From contig NZ_LMAS01000013.1 of the NCBI RefSeq assembly GCF_001509555.1, positions 1 to 64,000 on the forward strand: a stretch of DNA of 64,000 nt. The letters are read 5' to 3'. The translations under genes were made by a program, and so were the position numbers. This DNA comes from Bacillus sp. FJAT-29937 (lineage in GTDB: Bacteria; Bacillota; Bacilli; Bacillales; Cytobacillaceae). Under the pieces are notes generated by a model. It had not been told where the DNA came from and did no database searches. It saw only the letters and a program-made list of their open reading frames with translations. This document shows positions 37,800-46,431 of the stretch, in pieces; position 1 is the first letter of the stretch, and each line of letters opens with the position of its first letter.

Positions 37800-37964
37800 T
37801 TATTTCATTTTCTTCATATTTACCTGTTTCCCACTTTTTTTCTGACTCTGTGAAGAATCATTTCCGATTTGGAATTCCTCACCTAGTTCGATATCGTTCC
37901 TTTTATCTTGTTTTTCAATTTGAGCGCGGGTTTGATTTGAATTATGTCTTCCTTGTTTAGTCAC
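37800..37964 (-). CDS. Small basic hydrophilic protein, possibly spore-related
   Basis: A 54-residue protein starting MTKQGRHNSNQTRAQIEKQ and ending KKSGKQVNMKKMK. It is rich in K, Q, N, R and has no hydrophobic segment, like many minor spore core proteins, but I cannot place it in a family. The start is GTG at 37964, seven bases after a perfect AAGGAGG on the minus strand, and the gene ends directly before a terminator, which together support expression. Confidence 0.6.
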   Translation of the reverse strand: MTKQGRHNSNQTRAQIEKQDKRNDIELGEEFQIGNDSSQSQKKSGKQVNMKKMK

Positions 37965-38043
37965 AATCATGCCTCCTTAAATAAGTCCTGCTGACAATGT
38001 TAATATGTACATCCTTCAAGTATTTTATCCTATATTTTTACCG

Positions 38044-38080
38044 CAAAAAAACAGACTAGCAATGGCAGCAAGTCTGTTTT
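38044..38080 (-). terminator. Terminator after dinB-like gene
   Basis: AACAGACT and AGTCTGTT arms (38050-38057 with 38071-38078) are followed on the minus strand by seven T. Confidence 0.75.
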
Positions 38081-38093
38081 AATCTTTACTTCA

Positions 38094-38546
38094 TTATTTA
38101 TGACTTATGTAAAGCGGCAGGTCCGTATGTCCCATTGCTCTGACGTAGACAAATAAATTACCCTTATGATGGATTTCATGTTCAATGGCCATTTGCACCA
38201 TTTGATGACCCGTCACATTCATTCCGAAAATTTTCGACATGTCGATTTCGCGGTCTAGCTCTTCATTCGTAAGTGAAGCTAGAAGTTCTTTTGTTTTCTC
38301 TGTGAATTCTTCACCTAGCTTCGATAGGGACAATTGCGTATTCTCGAACTTCTCCATAAACGGAGATCCATTTCCCTCTTTAACTGTTTTAATGAACTTA
38401 TAATAGGATGTGTAAATATGTGTCACTAATTTTTGTGCACTCATCGAAGTTTCAGTGGGCTTAAACTCGTAATTGGATTTTTCAATTTTTTCAACTAAGG
38501 CATTTGTAACATTGCGATGTGATAAAAAATGATTAACAGGGTTCAT
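38094..38546 (-). CDS. DinB-family four-helix protein
   Basis: A 150-residue DinB/YfiT-like protein. The three metal-site histidines are visible: HIYTSYY near residue 43 and H-x3-H in EHEIHHKGNL near 122-126. Such proteins are putative metal-dependent hydrolases or thiol transferases. GGAGGT precedes the ATG. It is monocistronic with a terminator. Confidence 0.87.
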   Translation of the reverse strand: MNPVNHFLSHRNVTNALVEKIEKSNYEFKPTETSMSAQKLVTHIYTSYYKFIKTVKEGNGSPFMEKFENTQLSLSKLGEEFTEKTKELLASLTNEELDREIDMSKIFGMNVTGHQMVQMAIEHEIHHKGNLFVYVRAMGHTDLPLYISHK

Positions 38547-38655
38547 GCTTTTACCTCCAAATAAATTTATGTATACTTCAATAACTACATCCTCTTATAC
38601 TTTTAACAAAAATGCAATTAAGATGCGTTCCTTTTGATATTATTCCTTACCCTAT

Positions 38656-38787
38656 TCATAAGACTTCTCCATTCCTTTCTAAAAAAGAATGGCCGAAAAT
38701 GCTGCGATTAACAAAAAAATAAATCCCTTCTTCAATCAGTATCCAAACAATGATGATCATGATAAATATATGTAACCAGGACCACAT
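38656..38787 (-). CDS. Small single-span membrane protein
   Basis: A 43-residue protein with one hydrophobic helix (WSWLHIFIMIIIVWILI) and a short C-terminal tail. AAGGGGGA before the ATG at 38787 supports translation; the frame extends upstream to a TTG without a site. I do not recognise a family. Confidence 0.5.
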   Translation of the reverse strand: MWSWLHIFIMIIIVWILIEEGIYFFVNRSIFGHSFLERNGEVL

Positions 38788-39042
38788 GAAATTCCCCCTT
38801 ACTAACTTCAATTCTTCTTTGTATCTATATTCAAAATATTCATATGATTTCACCTTTTTAATTTCCAAAGGTGAATAATTTTTGTATAATAATATGAAGA
38901 TAAGTACTAAGTCTCAGGTCCTACCAAAATATAAATCTCTAGTGTCTTATGAATTAAATCATTATTTGTTTTAATGGAAGCAGAAGAGTTGCGGAATAGA
39001 TTTAGGGATTCCAATTTGAATTGTTTTGCAGGAGGGTTATTC

Positions 39043-39597
39043 ATGGGGGACAGAAAGGTGTATCTTCTGCTTACCGATACAGGAACGTTATTTACTAGAA
39101 TGATTAAGTTATATACGAAAGAATGTCATAACCATGCTTCGATTGGCTTCGACTGTGAACTGACTGAAGTGTACAGTTTTGGCAGAAAAAGACCAAGGAA
39201 TCCCTTTGTTGGCGGATTTGTAAAGGAAGATATTCGGTCGGAGTTATTCAAGAATGCATCTTGTGCAGTATATGTATTTACAGTAAGTGAAAAGAAATAT
39301 ATTCAAATGTTAAATTTAATAAAAGAAATCGATGAAAATAAGCAAAAATATCGCTACAATTTGCTTGGCTTATTGGCCATTGCTTTAAATAAAAGAATTC
39401 ATAGAAAGCACGCCTTTTTTTGCTCGCATTTTGTTGCAATGGTGTTACAAGAAGGCAGGCTCCTCGATATAAATAATAAGCATCTTTGCATGATCACCCC
39501 ACAAGACCTTAAGGAAGCATCCTCTCATAGACTTATTTATCAAGGAAGTTTACAATCCTATATCACCTATAGGGAAAAATATTTAAAAGCCCAATAA
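39043..39597 (+). CDS. Permuted papain-like (YiiX/NlpC-P60 type) protein
   Basis: A 184-residue protein with the likely catalytic His early (HNHASIGFD near residue 35) and the Cys late (HAFFCSHFVAMVL near 130), the order seen in circularly permuted papain-like enzymes such as YiiX/YebB. No signal peptide is evident. GGAGGG fixes the start at 39043, dropping a 23-residue upstream extension. The substrate is unknown, probably an amide or thioester. A terminator follows and isolates it from the next cluster. Confidence 0.75.
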   Translation: MGDRKVYLLLTDTGTLFTRMIKLYTKECHNHASIGFDCELTEVYSFGRKRPRNPFVGGFVKEDIRSELFKNASCAVYVFTVSEKKYIQMLNLIKEIDENKQKYRYNLLGLLAIALNKRIHRKHAFFCSHFVAMVLQEGRLLDINNKHLCMITPQDLKEASSHRLIYQGSLQSYITYREKYLKAQ

Positions 39598-39608
39598 TAT
39601 AACAAAAA

Positions 39609-39650
39609 AGAACCATCACTTCCTTTAAACGAGTGATGGTTCTTATGTTT
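39609..39650 (+). terminator. Intrinsic terminator
   Basis: GAACCATCACT and AGTGATGGTTC form a stem of about 12 bp (39610-39642), followed by a T-rich tail. Confidence 0.75.
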
Positions 39651-39681
39651 TTCTCGGAATATTTTTCCCCTCACAAGATAA

Positions 39682-39713
39682 GGGGATTTCCCCCACAAGA
39701 TAGGGAAGTTCCC
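39682..39713 (+). promoter_or_regulatory. Paired dyads upstream of the reductase cluster, NreC/NarL-like
   Basis: GGGGATTTCCCC (39682-39693) and GGGAAGTTCCC (39703-39713) are palindromes whose centres are 20.5 bases apart, two helical turns. If TACAAT at 39740-39745 is the -10 element, they lie near -64 and -44, usual activator positions. The G/C arm pattern resembles the TAGGG-N4-CCCTA site reported for staphylococcal NreC, and an NreC-like regulator is encoded at 47211. The site assignment is inference. Confidence 0.55.
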
Positions 39714-39783
39714 CGATAGGTTAAAAATCTCCTAACTCTTACAATAAGGGTAAGTTAATCGTTTGGAATGAGGAGGAATAAAC

Positions 39784-40866
39784 ATGCAGGTAAAAGCCGC
39801 GGTTGAAGAAAAGCGCGTCAATACAATTAATAATGCATTTGCATCAAATTTTGCTAAATCTATGTTTCTATCAGTTCTTGGCTTAGTCATCCTTTCCTTT
39901 ATTGGAACAAGAATGTTCACACATGTTGATTTAAATCTTTATGGTTATATGGTTGGAACAATCGTGTTTATCGGCGGGTTCTTCTATCGATTTATCGCTT
40001 GGGGCGAAAGACCGCCAACAAAGATCTTTATCAAAAAAGGCATGAAGCTGCTTTTTAGAAAATCAACGCCAAAAACATCTGTAGAGCACTTAGCTACATA
40101 CAATTTCATCTGGAATAGGGGAATTTACCGATGGACCCAACACGTTCTAATCGGATGGGGATGTGTCCTTTCTTGCTTAGTAACCTTTCCTCTTGTATTC
40201 GGATGGATGTATTTCACGATGGACGACAATGGTTACTACAATATTATCGCAATGGGCATGAAGGTTATGACAGTCCCGGCAAACGGAATCATTGCAAACC
40301 TATCCTATAATGCCTTAAATATAACGGCCGTCATGGTAATCGCAGGTGTTTGCATGGCGCTTTACCGCCGCTTAAAAAATATGCAGGCTAGAGCCGAACA
40401 GAAATTTCTATACGATTTCCTTCCACTATACATGTTGTTACTAGTAAGTATTACCGGATTAGCTCTTACATTTATGAACATCTTTTTACACGGTGCGGGT
40501 CAGCCGGCAATGTCACTGATTCATCAATGGTCAGTCATCATTACACTCATTTATCTTCCATTTGGAAAGCTTGCTCATATTCCTTTCCGCCCAATGAGTG
40601 TGTTAGCGAGAAACTACAGAGAACATTATGCAGAACAAGAAACGAAAAAATGTAAGGTTTGTGGAGAAGGCTTCGTATCAGCAGAACAATCAAAGGATGT
40701 CGTCGAGGTACTCGGCGTGAATGATATCGAATTTATGACAAAGGAAGGGCATCATCTTGCAGAAATGTGCCTCCCTTGCCGAAGAAAATACCGGATTGCA
40801 CAATTCTCCGGTTTCCCAACCCATGAGGTAAAAGTGAAGGAGGCAAACCAAAATGCAAAAGGTTAG
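39784..40866 (+). CDS. Cytochrome-b-like membrane subunit with CxxC domain
   Basis: A 360-residue integral membrane protein with about seven hydrophobic segments in residues 25-270. Histidines in or near helices (TQHVLIGWG, LIHQWS, KLAHIPFRPM) could bind haem b and oxidise quinol, as NarI-type subunits do. The cytoplasmic C-terminus has two cysteine pairs (CKVC near 289 and CLPC near 325), possibly a metal or cluster site for electron transfer to the reductase. GAGGAGG precedes the ATG. It overlaps the molybdoenzyme gene by 14 bases and is first in its operon. Confidence 0.75.
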   Translation: MQVKAAVEEKRVNTINNAFASNFAKSMFLSVLGLVILSFIGTRMFTHVDLNLYGYMVGTIVFIGGFFYRFIAWGERPPTKIFIKKGMKLLFRKSTPKTSVEHLATYNFIWNRGIYRWTQHVLIGWGCVLSCLVTFPLVFGWMYFTMDDNGYYNIIAMGMKVMTVPANGIIANLSYNALNITAVMVIAGVCMALYRRLKNMQARAEQKFLYDFLPLYMLLLVSITGLALTFMNIFLHGAGQPAMSLIHQWSVIITLIYLPFGKLAHIPFRPMSVLARNYREHYAEQETKKCKVCGEGFVSAEQSKDVVEVLGVNDIEFMTKEGHHLAEMCLPCRRKYRIAQFSGFPTHEVKVKEANQNAKG

Positions 40867-43042
40867 TTTTAGAAATGAAAGGGATCAGTTCTTTAAAGAA
40901 GTTGAAAACCTGAATCACCCAAATGAAACTTTAATCAAAACACACTGCAGCTATTGTGCTATGCAATGTGGAATGAACTTGAGGGTAAATACAATAACAA
41001 ACAAAATTATTGGGGTAGAGCCCCGTTATGATTGGCCGGTAACTTTAGGAAAAATGTGTCCGAAAGGAGTTACTGCTTATCAGCAGGTTAACAATAGCGA
41101 TCGTTTACTTAGACCGTTAATTCGTGATGATCAATCGTTGAAAGGTACGAAAAATGGCTTCCGTGAAGCAAGCTGGGAAGAGGCATACAATCTTATCGTT
41201 AAAAAATTCACCGAGCTACAAGAGAATTATGGAAAAGATTCACTATCAGTGTATAGCGGCGTTTCCATGACAAATGAAAAGTGTTACTTAACCGGGAAGT
41301 TCGCTCGTGTTGGACTCCAAACACGTTACATTGATTATAATGGCCGATTCTGTATGGCTAGTGCAGCAGGTGGTTTAAATCGGTCATTAGGTATAGATAG
41401 AGGTTCAACCATTCCTTGGACTGATGTACAGGATACCGATTGTATTTTTCTTGCTGGCAGCAATACAGCAGAATGCCATCCAACGATGATGTTCCGGGTT
41501 TGGGCCATTCAAGAACGGGGCGGCTATGTGATTGTAGCCGATCCAAGAGAGACACCTGTAGCTAGAAGAGCGGATCTCCACCTTGATTTAAAAGCTGGTA
41601 CTGACCTTGCACTTGCAAATGGGATTTTAAATTTACTCATTCAGAATGGCTATACGGATGAAGAATTTATTAAAAATCATACAAATGGCTTTGAAGAAAC
41701 AAAGGAACTAGTTAAGGAATTTACACCAGAGTATACGAGTGCGATTACAGGTGTGGCACCTGAGAAAATTATACGTGCTGCAGAATTGTACGGGAAAGCT
41801 CCTAATGCAATTGTCATGTTTGCCAGAGGAATCGAGCAACAAATTAAAGGGGTCGATAACGTTTCTGGTTATACGAATATGGCGCTTGTTACAGGGAAAA
41901 TCGGCAGGGCTAAATCGGGTGTTGCGACTATTACCGGTCAAGGAAATGGTCAGGGCGGACGTGAACATGGGCAAAAAGCCGATGCACTGCCAGGCTATCG
42001 AAAAATAGCGAATCCCGATCACGTAAAATATGTTTCAAAGGTGTGGGGAATTGAACCCGAAGAAATGCCAAAAGAGGGTGTATCCGCATTTGAAATGTTT
42101 GGATTGATGGAACAAAAGACGATTCGTGCTTTATATCTATTATGTTCTAATCCAGCCGTATCAGCACCTGATCAAAATTATGTTCGAGAGCAACTAAAAA
42201 ACTTAGACTTCATGGTTTGTGTTGACTTTTATCTTTCAGAATCAGCTGAATATGCCGATGTTGTGCTGCCTACAACAACTTGGGCAGAAGATGAAGGGAC
42301 AACGACAAACGTTGAAGGACGGATTATCAAGATTAATCAAGCCCAAAAACCTTTAGGCGAATCAAAGCCAGACTGGCAGATTCAAGTGGAATTAACCGAG
42401 CGGTTGGGGCGCGGAAAATACTTTTCTCACTTAAAAAACCCTGAAGACATATTTAATGAACTTCGTGTTGCTTCTAAAGGCGGAACAGCTGATTACTACG
42501 GAGTAACATGGGAAAAAATCGACAAGCAAGACGGCGTGTTCTGGCCATGTAAAGATGAAGATGATCCTGGAACACCACGATTATTTTTAGATAAAAAGTT
42601 CAATCATCCAGATGGAAGAGCAAAAATTTTTGCATTGCCATACAGGCCGTCTGCAGAAGAACCAGATGAAGAGTACCCATTACGCCTAACAAATGGCAGG
42701 GTCGTCTACCATTATTTATCAGGTAATCAAACGAGAAGAATTCAATTCCTTCACGATATGTGTCCTGATCCATATGTAGAGGTTCATCCAGAAACTGCAG
42801 CCAAGTACAATATTGAACATGAAGAATCGGTCCGTCTTTATACTCGTAGAGGCGAAGCCATTTACAAAGTGAAAATAACAGAGGCCATTCGGAAGGATAC
42901 TGTCTTTGTTCCGTACCACTGGGGCCATGAAAAATCTATTAATCTCTTAACAATTGGTGCACTTGATCCAATTTCAAGAATGCCAGAATTTAAAACATGT
43001 GCCGCACAAATTGAAAAACTTGAACTAAAGAAGGTGCAGTAA
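40853..43042 (+). CDS. Molybdopterin oxidoreductase, nitrate reductase-like catalytic subunit
   Basis: A 729-residue bis-MGD enzyme of the NasA/NapA group. The N-terminal [4Fe-4S] site is C-x2-C-x3-C (CSYCAMQC) with the fourth Cys in GKMCPKG; the likely Mo-ligand cysteine is in NGRFCMASA near residue 165. TGQGNGQGGREHGQ and the C-terminal molydopterin-dinucleotide domain (RLTNGRVVYHY) follow. There is no Tat signal, so it is cytoplasmic. NarK-like and Nre-like neighbours favour nitrate as substrate, but it is not part of a NarGHI or NasBC set. Another oxyanion is possible. Confidence 0.85.
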   Translation: MQKVSFRNERDQFFKEVENLNHPNETLIKTHCSYCAMQCGMNLRVNTITNKIIGVEPRYDWPVTLGKMCPKGVTAYQQVNNSDRLLRPLIRDDQSLKGTKNGFREASWEEAYNLIVKKFTELQENYGKDSLSVYSGVSMTNEKCYLTGKFARVGLQTRYIDYNGRFCMASAAGGLNRSLGIDRGSTIPWTDVQDTDCIFLAGSNTAECHPTMMFRVWAIQERGGYVIVADPRETPVARRADLHLDLKAGTDLALANGILNLLIQNGYTDEEFIKNHTNGFEETKELVKEFTPEYTSAITGVAPEKIIRAAELYGKAPNAIVMFARGIEQQIKGVDNVSGYTNMALVTGKIGRAKSGVATITGQGNGQGGREHGQKADALPGYRKIANPDHVKYVSKVWGIEPEEMPKEGVSAFEMFGLMEQKTIRALYLLCSNPAVSAPDQNYVREQLKNLDFMVCVDFYLSESAEYADVVLPTTTWAEDEGTTTNVEGRIIKINQAQKPLGESKPDWQIQVELTERLGRGKYFSHLKNPEDIFNELRVASKGGTADYYGVTWEKIDKQDGVFWPCKDEDDPGTPRLFLDKKFNHPDGRAKIFALPYRPSAEEPDEEYPLRLTNGRVVYHYLSGNQTRRIQFLHDMCPDPYVEVHPETAAKYNIEHEESVRLYTRRGEAIYKVKITEAIRKDTVFVPYHWGHEKSINLLTIGALDPISRMPEFKTCAAQIEKLELKKVQ

Positions 43043-43603
43043 ATGAAAAAGAGGCTTTATTTAGAATTAGAAAACTGTATCGGATGCCGTTCCTGCCTTG
43101 CCGCATGTACACAATGCGGCGGGCATGAGGAAAGAAACAGGAACTATGTTTACGATGTAAACCCGCTTGTGAACAGGCAGACCATGCCTCTCATGTGCCT
43201 TCACTGTGTGAATCCGGCATGTGCAAGAAGCTGCCCGGCGCAAGCGATTCAGATACATGAAACCGGGGCTGTTTTATCAGCATTAGTCGAGAAATGCATT
43301 GGCTGCCAAAACTGTACGATTGCCTGCCCTTATGGAATACCGAAATTTGATACAGAACAGAACTTAATGTATAAATGTGACCTATGTATTGATCGTACGA
43401 AGGATGGCATTCCTCCAATGTGTGCGAGTGTTTGTCCATCTAATACGCTTCAATGGCTGACAGATGAAGAAATTGAAAATAAGAAAAAGCAATTCAATCT
43501 TGATAATGGCAAATGGGTAACGAGCCTGCCTTATCTTGAAGGTGATACGAACGTGAAAGTCAATCTGCCTGGTATTTTACAAGGCGTAACTAAGTTGTTT
43601 TAG
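43043..43603 (+). CDS. Four-cluster 4Fe-4S ferredoxin subunit
   Basis: A 186-residue electron-transfer subunit of the DmsB/NrfC/HybA type. Cysteine groups are CIGCRSCLAAC, CLHC..CARSC, CIGCQNCTIAC and CDLC..C..C, giving four [4Fe-4S] sites. No signal peptide, so it should sit with the molybdoenzyme inside the cell. It begins at the base after the upstream stop, with AAGGTG as ribosome site. Confidence 0.9.
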   Translation: MKKRLYLELENCIGCRSCLAACTQCGGHEERNRNYVYDVNPLVNRQTMPLMCLHCVNPACARSCPAQAIQIHETGAVLSALVEKCIGCQNCTIACPYGIPKFDTEQNLMYKCDLCIDRTKDGIPPMCASVCPSNTLQWLTDEEIENKKKQFNLDNGKWVTSLPYLEGDTNVKVNLPGILQGVTKLF

Positions 43604-43614
43604 GAGGGATTCAA

Positions 43615-44142
43615 GTGCCATCAGATAAAAATAATAAAATCCCCTTTCAAGAAGATAATTACACTCACAATATTAATCAGAATAATGAACGGAAGCTCGA
43701 CCGACGCGGCTTCATGAAAACGTTAGTGGGAGCAGCAGGGGTGTTCGCTGTTTCCTCCCTTCCTTGGGGTGCGGTTGCAGCAAAAGAATTATTGGGTCTT
43801 GGAGAGAAGGAATATCCTCATAAAAAAATTATCGATATTGAAAAGCTCCCAATTGGAGATGCCGTGGATTTCAAATTTCCAGGAGAGCATGATGATGCGA
43901 TTCTAATAAGATTATCTGAAAATAAATATGTTGCCTACCAAAATGCATGCACACATTTACGCTGTCCCGTTTTTTGGGTGAAGGATCAAGGAGAAATGGT
44001 TTGTCCTTGTCACCACGGAAAATTTGATGTTCAAACAGGTGCCCCAACTGCTGGACCACCAAGACGGCCTCTTCCGGAAATTCAAGTAAAAGTTGAGAAG
44101 GGTGCTGTATATGCAGTAAAGGTGAAAAGATATGAAGCGTAG
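43615..44142 (+). CDS. Tat-exported Rieske [2Fe-2S] protein
   Basis: A 175-residue Rieske protein. The twin-arginine signal (DRRGFMKTLVGAAG near residues 30-44) implies folded export and probable anchoring outside the membrane. The cluster ligands are C-x-H in ACTHLRCP near 118 and C-x2-H in CPCHHGKF near 138. GGAGGG precedes the GTG start. Within a respiratory operon it resembles the high-potential subunit of a quinol oxidising complex; its partner on the outside is not obvious. It overlaps the next gene by 11 bases. Confidence 0.92.
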   Translation: MPSDKNNKIPFQEDNYTHNINQNNERKLDRRGFMKTLVGAAGVFAVSSLPWGAVAAKELLGLGEKEYPHKKIIDIEKLPIGDAVDFKFPGEHDDAILIRLSENKYVAYQNACTHLRCPVFWVKDQGEMVCPCHHGKFDVQTGAPTAGPPRRPLPEIQVKVEKGAVYAVKVKRYEA

Positions 44143-44323
44143 TTACGTTGGAGTCTTTGTCCTAGCTGCCGTATTGTTTCTCAATATCGTATTTACGCAA
44201 TACATGGTCCATCAATTCTTTTACGAAAACTATGTGAATACGTTAATATTTTGCGGATTGAATATGATCCTATTTCCAATTGCTTGGTTAGCTTATAAAA
44301 AGATGAAAAATGTAAAGGCGTGA
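44132..44323 (+). CDS. Small two-helix membrane protein in the reductase operon
   Basis: A 63-residue protein with two membrane helices (about 5-25 and 35-55) and a basic tail. It overlaps the Rieske gene, so it is co-translated and may anchor or stabilise the complex. No family recognised. Confidence 0.7.
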   Translation: MKRSYVGVFVLAAVLFLNIVFTQYMVHQFFYENYVNTLIFCGLNMILFPIAWLAYKKMKNVKA

Positions 44324-44328
44324 AGCAT

Positions 44329-44640
44329 ATGAACAGTGAAACATATCTTGATTTTTGTTTTATGAGAATGCCTTCAGGAAATTTTACTGGTGAAATTGAT
44401 CAAATGCTGACAAAGCTTTTTGCTGGTGTCCGTTTGAACTGGTATTTAGAAGAAAAAATCGAAAATGATGTAGAAATCGTTATTGCTGAAGTAAAGGGTA
44501 TGAGTAAATGGAATTCAGAGGATGAAACAGCTGCCTTTATCGAGGATCATGCAGATTTGGCTTTCTGGGAATACCTTCAAGGCTATAAAATGTTTATCTA
44601 CCCTGCAAAGAGAGGATGCTCAAGCTGTGGAGCCCATTGA
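44329..44640 (+). CDS. Reductase-operon protein with CxxC tail, function unknown
   Basis: A 103-residue soluble acidic protein ending in CSSCGAH. The cysteine pair at the extreme C-terminus suggests metal or thiol chemistry, perhaps in assembly of the reductase. A GTG at 44320 is an alternative start. I do not recognise it. Confidence 0.7.
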   Translation: MNSETYLDFCFMRMPSGNFTGEIDQMLTKLFAGVRLNWYLEEKIENDVEIVIAEVKGMSKWNSEDETAAFIEDHADLAFWEYLQGYKMFIYPAKRGCSSCGAH

Positions 44641-44641
44641 A

Positions 44642-44914
44642 ATGGAAACTTTAGATTCATTTGTAAAAAAGAGAGTAAATGTAGCAATTTTAGATCAGGA
44701 GAATGGGAATCAAGCCCCATTTGTGGAAAAAACGATTGCAAGAACGGGGCTATGCCCAGATGGGACACATCTTCGGATTTATTTTGATGACAGATATTTC
44801 TTCGCGGTCCCGCTAACGGCGAAAGTTATTTTAAATGATAGTGAATGGTCAGCCTTGGATGAGCAATCAGGTTTAAATTATGTGATTAGAAGAGAGAGTG
44901 GTTTGAATGGTTAA
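44642..44914 (+). CDS. Small soluble protein between the reductase genes and narK-like gene
   Basis: A 90-residue protein beginning METLDSFVKKRVNVAILDQ. The frame overlaps narK by 8 bases and starts one base after the preceding stop, so it is tightly packed in the operon. GTGGAG lies nine bases before the ATG. No family recognised; a chaperone or accessory role is only a guess. Confidence 0.6.
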   Translation: METLDSFVKKRVNVAILDQENGNQAPFVEKTIARTGLCPDGTHLRIYFDDRYFFAVPLTAKVILNDSEWSALDEQSGLNYVIRRESGLNG

Positions 44915-46412
44915 AAAAATACAGCTTCCATTACAAACATTAAACCTAGTCGTCGGTTTCATGGTCTGGGTATTAATTTCATCATTAATGCCTTTTATTA
45001 AAGAGGATATTGCCATACCTGCAAATCAATTGGCACTTGTAACAGCTGTTCCTGTTATCCTTGGCTCCATTCTTAGAATTCCATTAGGTTATTATGCGAA
45101 TCAATTTGGTGCCCGAACAATTTTTTTAATCAGCTTTGTTTTGCTGATTTTCCCAGTGTATTATATTAGTATTGCTAAAACGATTACTGATTTATTAATT
45201 GGCGGCTTATTCCTAGGATTAGGAGGAGCGGTTTTCTCTGTTGGGGTAACCTCTCTGCCAAAATATTATCCAAAGGAGCGCCATGGATTTGTAAACGGTA
45301 TTTATGGAGCTGGTAACCTTGGTACGGCGGTATCAGCATTTGGAGCACCAGTACTTGCTTCCAAGTTTGGCTGGTCTACTACAGTTCAGTTTTATCTAAT
45401 TATTTTAGCTATTTTCATCATTGCCAACTTCTTTTTAGGAGATAAAAAAGAACATCGCGTCAAAACACCTTTACTAGAACAAATTAAGGGTGTATACAAA
45501 AATGAAAAGCTATGGCTATTAAGTTTATTTTACTTTATTACTTTCGGTTCATTTGTTGCCTTTACTATTTATCTGCCAAACTTCCTAGTTGCCAACTTCG
45601 GGCTTGATAAAGTAGATGCCGGTTTAAGAACGGCCGGGTTCATCGTGATTGCTACTATTATGAGACCACTTGGCGGCTGGTTAGCTGACCGTTTTCATTC
45701 TCTCATTTTATTAATGTTCGTTTTTGGAGTATATACAGTTTCTGCAATGATTCTATCCTTCGCTCCATCCATTGGCTGGTACACATTTGGCTGTTTAACG
45801 ATTGCCCTATGTGCAGGTGTCGGAAACGGTGTAATATTTAAACTCGTTCCAATGTATTTTCATAAGCAGGCAGGAATCGTCAATGGGATTGTTTCTGCGA
45901 TGGGCGGACTTGGAGGATTTTTCCCTCCATTAATTCTAACAATTCTGTTTAATATTACAGGCCATTATGCTATCGGGTTTATGGCGTTATCTGAAGTCGC
46001 TTTAGCAAGTTTAATATTAGTTATCTGGATGTATTACCAAGGAAAAATGGGGATCGCTAAAGAGGTAATTGATCATACAGTTGAAGGGATCCTTGTAACG
46101 GATACTCATGGAAAAATTATTTCAGTAAACCCCGCTTTTTCTAAAATTACAGGGTATACAGAGAGTGAAGTCATCGGCAAGAATCCGAATATCTTAAAAT
46201 CAGGCATGCAATCGAAAGAATTTTACGAAAGCCTATGGAGATCGATTGAAGCAAACGGATTCTGGCAAGGAGAGGTTTGGAATAAACGCAAGGATGGAGA
46301 ATCATATCTGCAATGGCTAACGATTAGTGCCATTAAAAATGATGCAGGCGAAATTGTGCAGTATGCGGGAATGTTTAGTGATATGTCGAGCAGAAATGTG
46401 AAAGAAGCTTAA
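44907..46412 (+). CDS. narK: NarK-like MFS transporter fused to a C-terminal PAS domain
   Basis: Residues 1-380 form a 12-segment MFS transporter of the nitrate/nitrite group: RIPLGYYANQFGARTIF (loop 2-3), GAGNLGTAVSAFGAP (a nitrate-signature-like glycine helix), RPLGGWLADRF and a second glycine-rich helix with GGLGGFFPP. Residues about 385-495 are a PAS domain (VDTHGKII-type start, NPAFSKITGY, then WNKRKDGESYLQW, then IVQYAGMFSDM). Ordinary NarK proteins end after the membrane part. A sensorless histidine kinase starts 19 bases later, so the PAS domain may report transport or redox state to it. Confidence 0.87.
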   Translation: MVKKIQLPLQTLNLVVGFMVWVLISSLMPFIKEDIAIPANQLALVTAVPVILGSILRIPLGYYANQFGARTIFLISFVLLIFPVYYISIAKTITDLLIGGLFLGLGGAVFSVGVTSLPKYYPKERHGFVNGIYGAGNLGTAVSAFGAPVLASKFGWSTTVQFYLIILAIFIIANFFLGDKKEHRVKTPLLEQIKGVYKNEKLWLLSLFYFITFGSFVAFTIYLPNFLVANFGLDKVDAGLRTAGFIVIATIMRPLGGWLADRFHSLILLMFVFGVYTVSAMILSFAPSIGWYTFGCLTIALCAGVGNGVIFKLVPMYFHKQAGIVNGIVSAMGGLGGFFPPLILTILFNITGHYAIGFMALSEVALASLILVIWMYYQGKMGIAKEVIDHTVEGILVTDTHGKIISVNPAFSKITGYTESEVIGKNPNILKSGMQSKEFYESLWRSIEANGFWQGEVWNKRKDGESYLQWLTISAIKNDAGEIVQYAGMFSDMSSRNVKEA

Positions 46413-46431
46413 GTGAGTGAGGAGGGTAGGT

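Noticed and set aside
37727..37960. Plus-strand open frame of 77 codons after the trpA repeats
   Set aside because: It begins in the repeat, runs through the terminator hairpin and lies antisense to the small minus-strand gene, which has the better ribosome site.
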